Part shown: positions 31,235 to 39,099 of the stretch, in pieces
Layout: each line of letters starts with the position of its first letter
How positions within the stretch are numbered: position 1 is the stretch's first letter
From: Paracoccaceae bacterium
Lineage (GTDB): Bacteria > Pseudomonadota > Alphaproteobacteria > Rhodobacterales > Rhodobacteraceae
Direction of reading: 5' to 3'
Length of the DNA stretch: 52,697 bases
NCBI GenBank assembly: GCA_028285485.1
Contig: JANQPC010000017.1
Coordinates: forward strand, 1 to 52,697
Translations under genes and position numbers: made by a program
Notes under the pieces: generated by a model
Told to the model about the DNA's origin: nothing
What the model saw: only the letters and a program-made list of their open reading frames with translations
The model's database searches: none

Positions 31235-31990
31235 TCAGAATGTCAGCGTGCGCAGCCATTCGGCGAAGGCTTGCAGAAAGCCCGATAGCGCCGGCGCCGC
31301 GCTGATCGCCAGAACCAGCATGCCGAAGAACAACAGAACGGGCACGGCCACGAAGAACACCGGCAAGGTGGGCATCATCCGGTTGGCGAGGCCTAGCCCG
31401 AGGTTCAGGATCAGCCCCATCACGTAGAACGGCGCGGTGATCGCCACGCCGATATAGAAGCTTTTCGAGGCGGCCATGATGATCTGCTCGGCCAGATCGC
31501 CGATGGGCACCTGCCCCACCGGAAAAAGCTCATAGGTCATAAGCAGCGCAATGATGATCGTGTGGTGCAGATCGGTTGCGAATATCAGCGCGATGCCCGC
31601 CATCAGCATACCGCTGGCAATCATGGTGGAGCCTTCGAACGAGCCCTGCGAGGGCGCAAAGGCGTTGGATAGGCCCGCAACAAGCCCCACCTGATAGCCC
31701 GCGAATTGCAGTGCCGAGAGCAGGATGCGCGCGGTCAGCCCGATCCAGAGGCCAATGGTGATCTCGGTGATCAGGGCAAAGATCGGCAGGCCGGTCACGC
31801 CGGCTGTCACGGCAGGCACGGGCGTTGCCGGCATCAGCCCCGCCGAAAGCGCAAGCGCAAGGGCGAGGCGGTAGCGGATTGGCACCGTCTGTTCCCCGAA
31901 CCCTGGCATGAAGAGCATCGCCGCGCCGATCCGCGCGAAGACGAGGATCATCGCGAAAAGCTGGGTTTCAAGGAACTGCTGCAGATCCAT
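31235..31990 (-). CDS. fliR: Flagellar export gate protein FliR
   Basis: Membrane component of the export gate. A 251-residue polytopic protein; FARIGAAMLFMPGFGEQTVP and the later LALSAGLMPA and SNAFAPSQGSFEGSTM segments are FliR signatures. Nine bases before flhB and one base after flhA, so translation is likely coupled. Confidence 0.93.
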   Translation of the reverse strand: MDLQQFLETQLFAMILVFARIGAAMLFMPGFGEQTVPIRYRLALALALSAGLMPATPVPAVTAGVTGLPIFALITEITIGLWIGLTARILLSALQFAGYQVGLVAGLSNAFAPSQGSFEGSTMIASGMLMAGIALIFATDLHHTIIIALLMTYELFPVGQVPIGDLAEQIIMAASKSFYIGVAITAPFYVMGLILNLGLGLANRMMPTLPVFFVAVPVLLFFGMLVLAISAAPALSGFLQAFAEWLRTLTF

Positions 31991-31991
31991 C

Positions 31992-34079
31992 TCAGGCGCC
32001 GATGCGGCCCACGGTTTTCAGCGCGGCCTTGCGGTGCACCTCATTGTGGGAAATCACCTGGGTCATCGGGCTCACCCGTTCCAGAAGCGAACGCACGAAA
32101 CTGCGCGCCTCTGGGCTGACCATGATGGCGGGCCATTCGTCTTTCTGCGCAAATTCCTGGATCTGCTTGCGGGCCTGCAGCACAAATTCCTGCATCCGGC
32201 TGGGCGACATCACGATATTCGTCTCTTCGCCGCTGGTGCCCACGGCGCCCGCCATCTCCTTTTCCCACTCCGCGTTCAGCGCGATAACCGAGACAAAGCC
32301 CTGGTCATCGGCCAGCGAGCGGCAGATCTGGTTCGAAAGCCGTTCGCGCACATGGTTCGTAACCTGGGCAAGATCGTTTTTCTTCCGGGTGATCTCGGCA
32401 ATCGCCTCGATGATCACCGGCAGGTTCCGGATTGAAACACGTTCACGCAGAAGCTGCTGCAGCACCTGCTGCACCAGGATCATCGGCGTTGTGCCGGGGA
32501 TATCGGCGACAAGCTTTTGATATTCGCGATCGAGCGATTCGACGAGGCTTTGGGTTGCGCCGAAGGTGAGCAACTCGGCCATATGCTCTTTGATCACTTC
32601 GGTCAGATGGGTGGTGATCACGCTCTCGGGGTCAACCACCGTGAGCCCCTCCTGTTCTGCCGCGCTGGCTTCGCTACGATCGATCCAAAGCGCGTCGAGC
32701 CCGAAGGTGGGATCTTTCGTTTTCTCGCCCTGGATGCGGATGGGCACGTCGGGCGGGGCGATGACAAGCATGCCGTTGGGCCGGATCTGCCCCCGCGCGG
32801 CCTCGACCCCGTGCACGAGGATCGCGTATTCGTTCGGGCCCAGCATCGGCTCATCCTTGATCCGCACCGAGGGCAGCACAAAGCCGAAATCGCGGGCAAA
32901 GAGGGTGCGCAGGCTCTTGATCTTGCCCGGCATGGCCGCGCCCGCCTGGCGGATCAGCGGCACGAGGGCCGAGCCCACTTCAAGCCGGATTTCATCAAGC
33001 TTCAGCGCCTCTTCCACGCTGCGGCCTTCTGCTTCGGCGGCATCCTCTTCGCTTGCGGGCGCCTCGGCCTCGGCTGTGGCAGACGCCACTGCGGCAGTTT
33101 GCGTGGCATATCCGAGCCCCGCCAGCTGGATCGCGAGAAAGGCGAAAATCACCATGGGGAAGCCGGGCAAAAGCCCGATCCCGAAAAGCAGCGCGGCGGC
33201 CATGTAGAGCGCTTTGGGGTAACCGCTCAGCTGGCCCAGCACCGCCTCGTTCGCCGCCCCTTCGGTGCCGCCCTTGGTGACGATGATGCCCGCGGCCAGC
33301 GAAACGATCAGCGCGGGGATCTGGGTGACGAGCCCGTCCCCGATCGTCAGGATCGTGTAGGCATTGGCGGCCTCGCCGATGGGCAGGCCATATTGCACGA
33401 CGCCGATCAGGATGCCGCCGATGATGTTGATCAACGTGATGATGATCCCCGCCACGGCATCGCCGCGCACGAATTTCGAAGCACCGTCCATCGCGCCGTA
33501 GAAGCTGCTTTCATCTTCCAGAAGCTTCCGGCGCGTACGGGCCTCTTCCTCATCGATGAGGCCCGCGCCAAGATCGGCATCAATCGCCATCTGCTTGCCC
33601 GGCATCGCATCAAGCGAGAAGCGGGCGGAGACTTCGGCGATCCGCGTTGAGCCTTTCGAGATCACGACGAAGTTGATCACCACAAGGATCGCAAAGATCA
33701 CGACCCCGATCACGAAGTTGCCCGACACGATGAAGCGCGAGAAGCCTTCGATCACACCCCCGGCCGCGCCTGGCCCGGTATGGCCCTCAGAGAGGATCAG
33801 CCGGGTCGAGGCCACGTTGAGCGACAAGCGCAGCATCGTGACCACAAGCAGAAGCGTGGGGAAGCTGTTGAATTCAAGCGGCCGCGGGATCCAGAGCGCC
33901 ACCATCAGGATCAGGGCCGAGATCGAGAGCGAGATCGCGAGGCCGAAATCCAGAATGACCGGCGGAAGCGGCACGAAAAGAACGGCCAGCACGAGGGTGA
34001 CACCGGCGGCAAAGCCGATATCGCCGTTGATCTTGCCGAAACGCGAGAAGAACGCGCTTGCCTGTGCCTGGGTGCTCAT
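31992..34079 (-). CDS. flhA: Flagellar export platform protein FlhA
   Basis: Central export-platform protein. The N-terminal half has about eight membrane segments (for example FVVISKGSTRIAEVSARFSL between segments and ILIGVVQYGLPIGEAANAYT), and the C-terminal half is the nonamer-forming cytoplasmic domain containing EQEGLTVVDPESVITTHLTE. 695 residues, normal. It lies between the transglycosylase gene and fliR. Confidence 0.97.
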   Translation of the reverse strand: MSTQAQASAFFSRFGKINGDIGFAAGVTLVLAVLFVPLPPVILDFGLAISLSISALILMVALWIPRPLEFNSFPTLLLVVTMLRLSLNVASTRLILSEGHTGPGAAGGVIEGFSRFIVSGNFVIGVVIFAILVVINFVVISKGSTRIAEVSARFSLDAMPGKQMAIDADLGAGLIDEEEARTRRKLLEDESSFYGAMDGASKFVRGDAVAGIIITLINIIGGILIGVVQYGLPIGEAANAYTILTIGDGLVTQIPALIVSLAAGIIVTKGGTEGAANEAVLGQLSGYPKALYMAAALLFGIGLLPGFPMVIFAFLAIQLAGLGYATQTAAVASATAEAEAPASEEDAAEAEGRSVEEALKLDEIRLEVGSALVPLIRQAGAAMPGKIKSLRTLFARDFGFVLPSVRIKDEPMLGPNEYAILVHGVEAARGQIRPNGMLVIAPPDVPIRIQGEKTKDPTFGLDALWIDRSEASAAEQEGLTVVDPESVITTHLTEVIKEHMAELLTFGATQSLVESLDREYQKLVADIPGTTPMILVQQVLQQLLRERVSIRNLPVIIEAIAEITRKKNDLAQVTNHVRERLSNQICRSLADDQGFVSVIALNAEWEKEMAGAVGTSGEETNIVMSPSRMQEFVLQARKQIQEFAQKDEWPAIMVSPEARSFVRSLLERVSPMTQVISHNEVHRKAALKTVGRIGA

Positions 34080-34092
34080 CTTCCGGCGATCC

Positions 34093-34908
34093 TTACGGGG
34101 TGGGCCCTGCGGCCTGCAGCAGCGGCGTGACCGCCCCGGTTACGAAAAGGCCGCCCGCCTGCGCGCCCGCCGAACCGCTGAGCGAGGAAGACCAGATCGC
34201 CCCGCCCTGAGGCGCGGAGCGGGCAACAACCACGTCGGGCGCCGGCTCGGGCGCTCGCACGGGCGCGGGCGTGCGGGCCGAAAGCTGCCGCAGCGCATCG
34301 ATTTCCTGATTGGCCAGATGCACCTTGCGGCGCAGCGAGGTAAGATACCTATCGCGCATCTCGGGCGTGAAAGAGTGGTAGGATCCTGCCGCCAAGGTCC
34401 AGCTTCCGGTCCGGCGATAGAGATCGCGCAGGAACCGCGCGGCATAATCGGCATTGCGATCCGGATCGAACCCCTCTTCGAGCGACGTAAACGCCTCGGG
34501 GTGCCAGCGCAGGTTGATCTGCATGCATCCCACATCTATCGATCGCACGCCGTTGGCGAGTTGCGCCCGCACCCAGGACATGGCTTGCGCGCGGCTGTCG
34601 AGCAGCCGACCTGTGCCCTCGGCATTCGCCGCCCAGGGCCACACCGTCAGCACCCCGTCGCGGCGGGTGCCCGCCTCCTGCAGCCCGATGCCCAGAAGGA
34701 TGTTGTTGGGGATCGCGTAGCGTTCCTGCGCCGCGAGGATCGCGCGCACGCAGGCGCCGGTATCGCCCTGCCCTGCCGGGGCCTCAGCGGTGCGGGCCAC
34801 TTCTGCCACTTCGGCGCGCGACGGCCCGGCATAGAAGCCGGACCAGCTGTTCGCCTGCGCCACGCCGGCCCAGGCGGCAACAGCCATTGCTGCGAGAAGC
34901 CGGATCAA
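34093..34908 (-). CDS. SltF-like flagellar lytic transglycosylase
   Basis: Periplasmic enzyme that opens peptidoglycan for rod passage. A 271-residue protein with a signal peptide (cleavage near AQANSW) and a lysozyme-like domain: the catalytic glutamate is E78 in GLQEAG, followed by VGCMQINLRWHP (about 126-137) and AAGSYHS (173-179). A proline-rich tail follows. Rhodobacter sphaeroides SltF is the close functional parallel and also lies in a flagellar cluster. Here it sits between fliQ and flhA, overlapping fliQ by four bases, and probably replaces the missing FlgJ hydrolase domain. Confidence 0.88.
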   Translation of the reverse strand: MIRLLAAMAVAAWAGVAQANSWSGFYAGPSRAEVAEVARTAEAPAGQGDTGACVRAILAAQERYAIPNNILLGIGLQEAGTRRDGVLTVWPWAANAEGTGRLLDSRAQAMSWVRAQLANGVRSIDVGCMQINLRWHPEAFTSLEEGFDPDRNADYAARFLRDLYRRTGSWTLAAGSYHSFTPEMRDRYLTSLRRKVHLANQEIDALRQLSARTPAPVRAPEPAPDVVVARSAPQGGAIWSSSLSGSAGAQAGGLFVTGAVTPLLQAAGPTP

Positions 34909-35174
34909 AACGCGCCGCTCCCGATCCGGTCAAAGACATTCGAGGATAGCTGGGCGAGCGTGGCGTACATGAACGGCGCCGAGGCGATCAGGCCCAGAAA
35001 GATCACCACGATCTTGGGCACGAAGGTCAGGGTCATTTCCTGGATCTGCGTCAGCGCCTGCACGAAGGCGATGGCGAGGCCCACCACGAGCGCCACCCCC
35101 AGCACCGGGCCTGATCCGATAAGCACCGCCCAGACCATGGCGCTGAACGCCGTATAGACTTCCTGATCACTCAC
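34905..35174 (-). CDS. fliQ: Flagellar export gate protein FliQ
   Basis: Small two-helix membrane component of the export gate, 89 residues. The segments AFSAMVWAVLIGSGPVLGVA and FVPKIVVIFLGLIASAPFMY, with LTQIQEMTLTFVPKI between, are the FliQ signature. The GTG start at 35174 is preferred because AGGAAGGA lies about nine bases upstream; the longer reading frame extends into fliE. It follows fliE by 28 bases. Confidence 0.92.
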   Translation of the reverse strand: MSDQEVYTAFSAMVWAVLIGSGPVLGVALVVGLAIAFVQALTQIQEMTLTFVPKIVVIFLGLIASAPFMYATLAQLSSNVFDRIGSGAF

Positions 35175-35202
35175 AAGCGGGGTTCCTTCCTCAGCGCGCC
35201 GC

Positions 35203-35523
35203 CTAGATCGGCATGCGCATGATTTCCTGATAGGCCTGCACAACCTTGTCGCGCACCGAGACGGCGACGCGCAGCGAGGTTTCCATGTCCATCGTCGCTT
35301 CGACGACGGCCTGCGTATTCATCTCGCCCCGCAGGCCGGCCGCGGCGGTCTGTTCAGCCTTGCGCACCGTGTCGAGCGCATCGGCCGAGGCATCGCGCAC
35401 CATCTCGCCGAAATTCGCGGCACCCGCCTCTTGCGGCGCTGCCCCGCGCGATTTCAGATCCTGGCTTGTCTGATACGCGCCCTGGATCGCCGCGTTCGAT
35501 ATGATCGAATTCATCCCCGACAT
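35203..35523 (-). CDS. fliE: Flagellar hook-basal body protein FliE
   Basis: Links the MS-ring to the rod. 106 residues; the C-terminal helix is typical: VVEATMDMETSLRVAVSVRD and then KVVQAYQEIMRMPI. The start at 35523 gives MSGMNSIISNAAIQGAYQ. It lies 13 bases after flgC in the flgB-flgC-fliE group found in most flagellar systems. Confidence 0.93.
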   Translation of the reverse strand: MSGMNSIISNAAIQGAYQTSQDLKSRGAAPQEAGAANFGEMVRDASADALDTVRKAEQTAAAGLRGEMNTQAVVEATMDMETSLRVAVSVRDKVVQAYQEIMRMPI

Positions 35524-35536
35524 TGCCCCGCGCCCC

Positions 35537-35947
35537 TTACTTCAGAAGGTCAAGCATCTGCCGCCGCATCCGGCGGCCCGCATCGAACATGTTGATATTG
35601 GCCTCGTAGCTGCGCGACGCCTCGCGCATGTTGTTCATCTCGATGATCGAGCTGACATTGGAGGTGCGCACATAACCGCGCTCATCCGCGGCGGGGTGCA
35701 CGGGATCGTATTTCACCGGAAAGGCTGAATCGTCCCGATCAATCCCGCCGACCTTGACCATGGAGTTGCCGTTCGCGCGATCGACCATTTCGGAGAACGA
35801 AACCATCTTGCGGCGATACGGGTCTTCGCCGGGCAGGTTTCCCGTTGATCCCGCATTGGCCACGTTTTCGGCGGTGACTTTCAGGCGCACGCCCTGGGCG
35901 TGCATGCCGCTCGCGGCGATGGCAGAGATGGATTTCAGGGGGTCCAT
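35537..35947 (-). CDS. flgC: Flagellar proximal rod protein FlgC
   Basis: Rod protein of 136 residues. The axial motif RLKVTAENVANAGSTGNLPG and the DPYRRKMVSFSEM segment that follows are diagnostic of FlgC. The C-terminus has NMREASRSYEANINMFDAGR, the conserved closing helix. It lies 12 bases after flgB. Confidence 0.96.
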   Translation of the reverse strand: MDPLKSISAIAASGMHAQGVRLKVTAENVANAGSTGNLPGEDPYRRKMVSFSEMVDRANGNSMVKVGGIDRDDSAFPVKYDPVHPAADERGYVRTSNVSSIIEMNNMREASRSYEANINMFDAGRRMRRQMLDLLK

Positions 35948-35959
35948 CGCAAATCCTCC

Positions 35960-36346
35960 TTACCGAACGCCCGTTGCTGCGAGGCGGACGAGATCATGGC
36001 CCTTCCGATAAAGGCTGGCTGCAAGCTGGTAGTTTTCGTTGATCTCGTTGGCTTTGATCGATTGCTGCTCAAGCGAGACGGTGTTGCCATTGGGGCTGGT
36101 GGACCAGGCGTTGGGATCTTCCTCCACACCCACCGAGGTTGTCTCAGTGCCGCCGATATGGCCGGGATGCGATACTTTCAGGGGCGCCTGCACCCCGTTG
36201 GCAAGCATCTTGTCGAACCCCTCGGTGGTGCGCGCCTTGAAGCCGGGCGTATCGGCATTGGCGACGTTTTCGGCAACAACACGCTGCGTGTTCGCCAGCC
36301 ATGACATCCGCTTCGAGGCAAGATTAAAAAAAGATAGCCCATCCAT
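35960..36346 (-). CDS. flgB: Flagellar proximal rod protein FlgB
   Basis: Rod protein and first gene of the flgB-flgC-fliE-fliQ-sltF-flhA-fliR-flhB run. 128 residues from the ATG at 36346, which gives MDGLSFFNLASKRMSWLANT; the motif RVVAENVANADTPGFKAR follows and SIKANEINENYQLAASLYRK closes it. Longer upstream reading would enter the divergent promoter. It faces fliI across the CATGAATAA/TTATTCATG palindrome. Confidence 0.95.
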   Translation of the reverse strand: MDGLSFFNLASKRMSWLANTQRVVAENVANADTPGFKARTTEGFDKMLANGVQAPLKVSHPGHIGGTETTSVGVEEDPNAWSTSPNGNTVSLEQQSIKANEINENYQLAASLYRKGHDLVRLAATGVR

Positions 36347-36382
36347 GATTAGAGCCTTTACAAGATTTGTATGGATATCTAG

Positions 36383-36417
36383 CATGAATAAAAATCGATG
36401 CAAGGATTTTATTCATG
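36383..36417. promoter_or_regulatory. TTATTCATG palindrome between flgB and fliI
   Basis: CATGAATAA (36383-36391) and TTATTCATG (36409-36417) with a 17-base spacer; the arms extend to near-perfect 13-14 bases. The last three bases of the right arm are the fliI start codon, so a bound protein would also cover the fliI start. This is an A-variant of the TTATTCTTG element. Confidence 0.5.
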
Positions 36418-37740
36418 GGCATGGCGATGGCTGATCTGAACAGTGTTTTTGCAACGGGCATCGGCCAGCGCTTAACAGGCGAGGTTGCGGGTGTGTCGGG
36501 GCTCTTGCTGACTGTGCGTGGCCTTGGCCGCCTGGTGGGGATCGGGCAGCATTGCATGATCAATGGCGTGCATGGGCCCGTGCGCGGCGAGGTCGTGAGC
36601 ATCGATGCCACGGGCTGTGGGCTTTTGCCCTTCGGCAAGTGGGATGGGGTGACCGAGGGCGATCCTGTCGAGGTTCTCTCCGAAGGCCCGGTTCTGAGCC
36701 CCGATGCCTCCTGGATCGGGCGGGTGGTGGATGCGTTCGGATCACCCGTCGATGGCGCGGGGCCGCTGCGGCGGGGCCTAGTGCGGCACCTTCCGAAAGC
36801 CGATCCACCTTCGGCTTATCTGCGGCGGCGCACGGGGCACCGTATCGAGACGGGCGTTGCCAGCATCGATCTTTTCACCCCGCTCTGCCGGGGGCAGCGG
36901 ATGGGCATCTTCGCCGGGCCCGGGGTTGGGAAATCCACCCTGATCGCGCGCCTGGCCTCTCAGGCGGAAGCCGATGTGGTGGTGATCGGCCTGATCGGCG
37001 AGCGGGGCCGCGAGTTGCAGGATTTCGTTCAGCGCGATCTCGGCGAAGCGGGCATGGCGCGCTCGGTGATCGTGGTGGCAACGGGCGATCAGCCGCCGCT
37101 CACCCGGCGCCAGGCGGCGTGGTCGGCCACAGCCATCGCCGAACACTTCCGCGATGCGGGTCGGCATGTTCTGCTGATTATCGATAGCCTCACCCGGTTT
37201 GCATATGCGCAGCGCGAAATCGGGCTTGCCGTGGGCGAGCCCCCGGCCCAGCGCAGCTTCCCGCCCACGGTGTTTGCGGAGCTGCCGCATCTTCTGGAAC
37301 GCGCCGGGCCCGGCACGGCGCGGCAAGGGGATATCACGGCGCTCTATACCGTGCTCGCCGAGGGCAATAATCCCGACGATCCGATCTCTGACGGGGTTCG
37401 CGGGATGCTGGACGGCCATATCCTGCTGGATCGCGGGATCGCCGAACGCGGCCGCTTTCCAGCCATCGAGCTGCTCCGCAGCGTTTCGAGGATGCTACCG
37501 GAATGCCATTCCGAAGAAGAGAACCGGCTCTTGGGCGAGGCGCGCGCGCACCTGTCACGGTATGAAAAGATGGCGGACCTGATCCGGCTGGGCGCCTATC
37601 AACCGGGATCGGATGCCGACGTTGATCGCGCGATACAGGTCACGGAACGGCTGGAAGAGTTCCTGACCGCCAACGCGAAAGACGCGCTGGATAGCCAGAC
37701 ATCTTTCAGCGCGCTGGCCTCGGCGCTATCGCAAGACTAG
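36415..37740 (+). CDS. fliI: Flagellum-specific ATPase FliI
   Basis: Cytoplasmic ATPase that powers export. 441 residues; Walker A GPGVGKST at residues 168-175, Walker B VLLIID at about 252-257, and the family motif GERGRELQDFVQRDLGE. The start at 36415 is supported by AAGGA about eight bases upstream (36402-36406), although ATGs at 36421 and 36427 are in frame. It is divergent from flgB, and its start overlaps the promoter palindrome. Confidence 0.97.
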   Translation: MGMAMADLNSVFATGIGQRLTGEVAGVSGLLLTVRGLGRLVGIGQHCMINGVHGPVRGEVVSIDATGCGLLPFGKWDGVTEGDPVEVLSEGPVLSPDASWIGRVVDAFGSPVDGAGPLRRGLVRHLPKADPPSAYLRRRTGHRIETGVASIDLFTPLCRGQRMGIFAGPGVGKSTLIARLASQAEADVVVIGLIGERGRELQDFVQRDLGEAGMARSVIVVATGDQPPLTRRQAAWSATAIAEHFRDAGRHVLLIIDSLTRFAYAQREIGLAVGEPPAQRSFPPTVFAELPHLLERAGPGTARQGDITALYTVLAEGNNPDDPISDGVRGMLDGHILLDRGIAERGRFPAIELLRSVSRMLPECHSEEENRLLGEARAHLSRYEKMADLIRLGAYQPGSDADVDRAIQVTERLEEFLTANAKDALDSQTSFSALASALSQD

Positions 37741-37808
37741 GCGCCGGCAGATCGCAGGCCCGATGGGAAGGGTATCGGTCACACCTGGCCGTCCGCCGGC
37801 CACTACGC

Positions 37809-38018
37809 TCACCGCAACTCGGTGCGCGGTGGCTCCCCCTTCGGGCGCAGCAGTTTCAGCGCCGTGCGGTGCGCGATCGTTCGCAAGATCGCGCTTAGCA
37901 TGAGAAGAACGAAAACGAAGGACAAAAGCACGCTTGTGAGGATGCCCTTCCACCCGCGCACGTTGGGCCGATCCTCGGGCAGCGCATAGCGGCCATACGG
38001 GAAGGCGCGGTGGCCGCG
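37809..38018 (-). CDS. Small membrane protein, unknown
   Basis: A 69-residue protein with one membrane helix (GILTSVLLSFVFVLLMLSAI) and a basic C-terminal tail (KLLRPKGEPPRTELR), suggesting the inner membrane with the tail in the cytoplasm. The start at 38018 (MRGHRAFPYGRYALPEDR) is preferred for composition, but a start at 38072 is also possible; neither has a strong ribosome site. It converges with fliI. No family is recognised. Confidence 0.45.
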   Translation of the reverse strand, partial: RGHRAFPYGRYALPEDRPNVRGWKGILTSVLLSFVFVLLMLSAILRTIAHRTALKLLRPKGEPPRTELR

Positions 38019-38362
38019 CATCTGCGACTCGCAGCCACATCCCGGCGCTTTTCTCTGGTGTTCGTGCAACAAAGACTGCCCATCGTGGGTTGTTATGATT
38101 CTTTTGACATACTACTCTCGGTTGGTAGGTCAATGCTACGGCGCTCTCGCCCGGCCACGCGTTTTGCCCGGATCGGGCGCGCTTGGCGGGCGGGCCGTCA
38201 TGTGCTTTGCTCTGGGCGTTCAAGGGGAACTGTTAACGGGCTTAAGGGGAACGAAACTTCGACAGGGGGTCGGGAATCGCTGATCAGCTAGTTCGCGTGT
38301 GTTTCTCAATTGCTGGTCTACTTTACATCTATGTGAGGCGGCGTTGATGCAGGTTACGCTAG

Positions 38363-38584
38363 CTGCCTCTGGGGGAAGGGACGATTTGCACTAAGCTTGA
38401 GGGGCAGCTTGCCGAATTCATTGCCGGACCAGAAAGTCACGTTGAGCGCGTCGCTCGAATTCTTCGGGATCCAGTGGTTATCTCGATCCTTGAGATATCG
38501 GCCTACCTAGAGCCGGAAGACATTGAACAGCTGTTGTTCATGGCTGAAGATCTTGCCGAAGAACGGGCGCATCAGATCAAGTGA
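38363..38584 (+). pseudogene. Open frame without a standard start; possible gene remnant
   Basis: A 73-codon frame open from the stop at 38360-38362 to TGA at 38582. The last 62 codons read LEGQLAEFIAGPESHVERVA and continue ILEISAYLEPEDIEQLLFMA, a well-formed acidic amphipathic helical sequence that looks coding. No ATG, GTG or TTG precedes the conserved-looking part; only CTG at 38363/38369 or ATT near 38384 could serve. A GGGGGAAGGG stretch at 38371-38380 resembles a ribosome site. It may be a short gene with a rare start, or a 5'-truncated or frameshifted remnant. Confidence 0.3.
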
Positions 38585-38653
38585 GTGACATGGTCTCCCA
38601 ACCCGCGGGAGAGCCACTGCCTGGCCGTACCAGATGCAGAAGACGCGGAGGCC

Positions 38654-39055
38654 TTACCGCCGCAACCGCGTGGCTTCCGCGGCCAGATCCGCGAGCCGCG
38701 ATGCAAATCCATCATCCGACAAATCGGCCAGAGACGACACCAGGCGCCGCCCCACCGCCGTTGCCAGGAAGTCCGATTCCTTGGAGCGGTTGCCCGAGCC
38801 CAGATCCGCGCTCCACCCGGAGGCGCCGTGGATTTCATCGATAAGGCGGTTGGGGTGAACGCCAAACGCATGTGCCGCCGACAGCAAGCGGTGAACCGAC
38901 ACGCGGTTTTGGCCCGCCTCGTATTTCTGAATCTGCTGGGCAGATGTTCCGATGTGGCGCCCGAGTTCTTCCTGAGAAAGCCCAACTGCTTTTCTGTGCC
39001 GGCGAAACACTTCTCCGACCGCCTGGTCGGTTTTTTTGGGGTCAATGGGGTTCAT
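38654..39055 (-). CDS. XRE-family transcriptional regulator
   Basis: A 133-residue protein with an N-terminal lambda-repressor-like helix-turn-helix (FRRHRKAVGLSQEELGRHIG, TSAQQIQKYEAGQNRVSVHR) and a short helical C-terminus. The start at 39055 gives MNPIDPKKTDQAVGEVF. Its upstream region has an operator-like CAACAC/GTGTTG repeat at 39072-39099, so it probably regulates itself. Target genes are unknown. Confidence 0.88.
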   Translation of the reverse strand: MNPIDPKKTDQAVGEVFRRHRKAVGLSQEELGRHIGTSAQQIQKYEAGQNRVSVHRLLSAAHAFGVHPNRLIDEIHGASGWSADLGSGNRSKESDFLATAVGRRLVSSLADLSDDGFASRLADLAAEATRLRR

Positions 39056-39071
39056 CTCAGTTGAACGCGTA

Positions 39072-39099
39072 CAACACTCACTTTGTGTTGACCGTGTTG
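39072..39099. promoter_or_regulatory. Operator-like repeat before the XRE gene
   Basis: CAACAC (39072-39077) and GTGTTG (39085-39090) are perfect inverted arms with a seven-base spacer; another GTGTTG follows at 39094-39099. The site is 17-44 bases upstream of the XRE start, the usual place for autoregulation. Confidence 0.45.

Noticed and set aside
33556-35157. Long plus-strand frames over flhA, the transglycosylase and fliQ
   Set aside because: They are antisense to strongly recognised genes with good ribosome sites and show no protein family pattern.
38221-38260. TTAACGGGCTTAA as a CtrA box
   Set aside because: The spacing between the TTAA halves is five, not seven bases, and no convincing gene follows.
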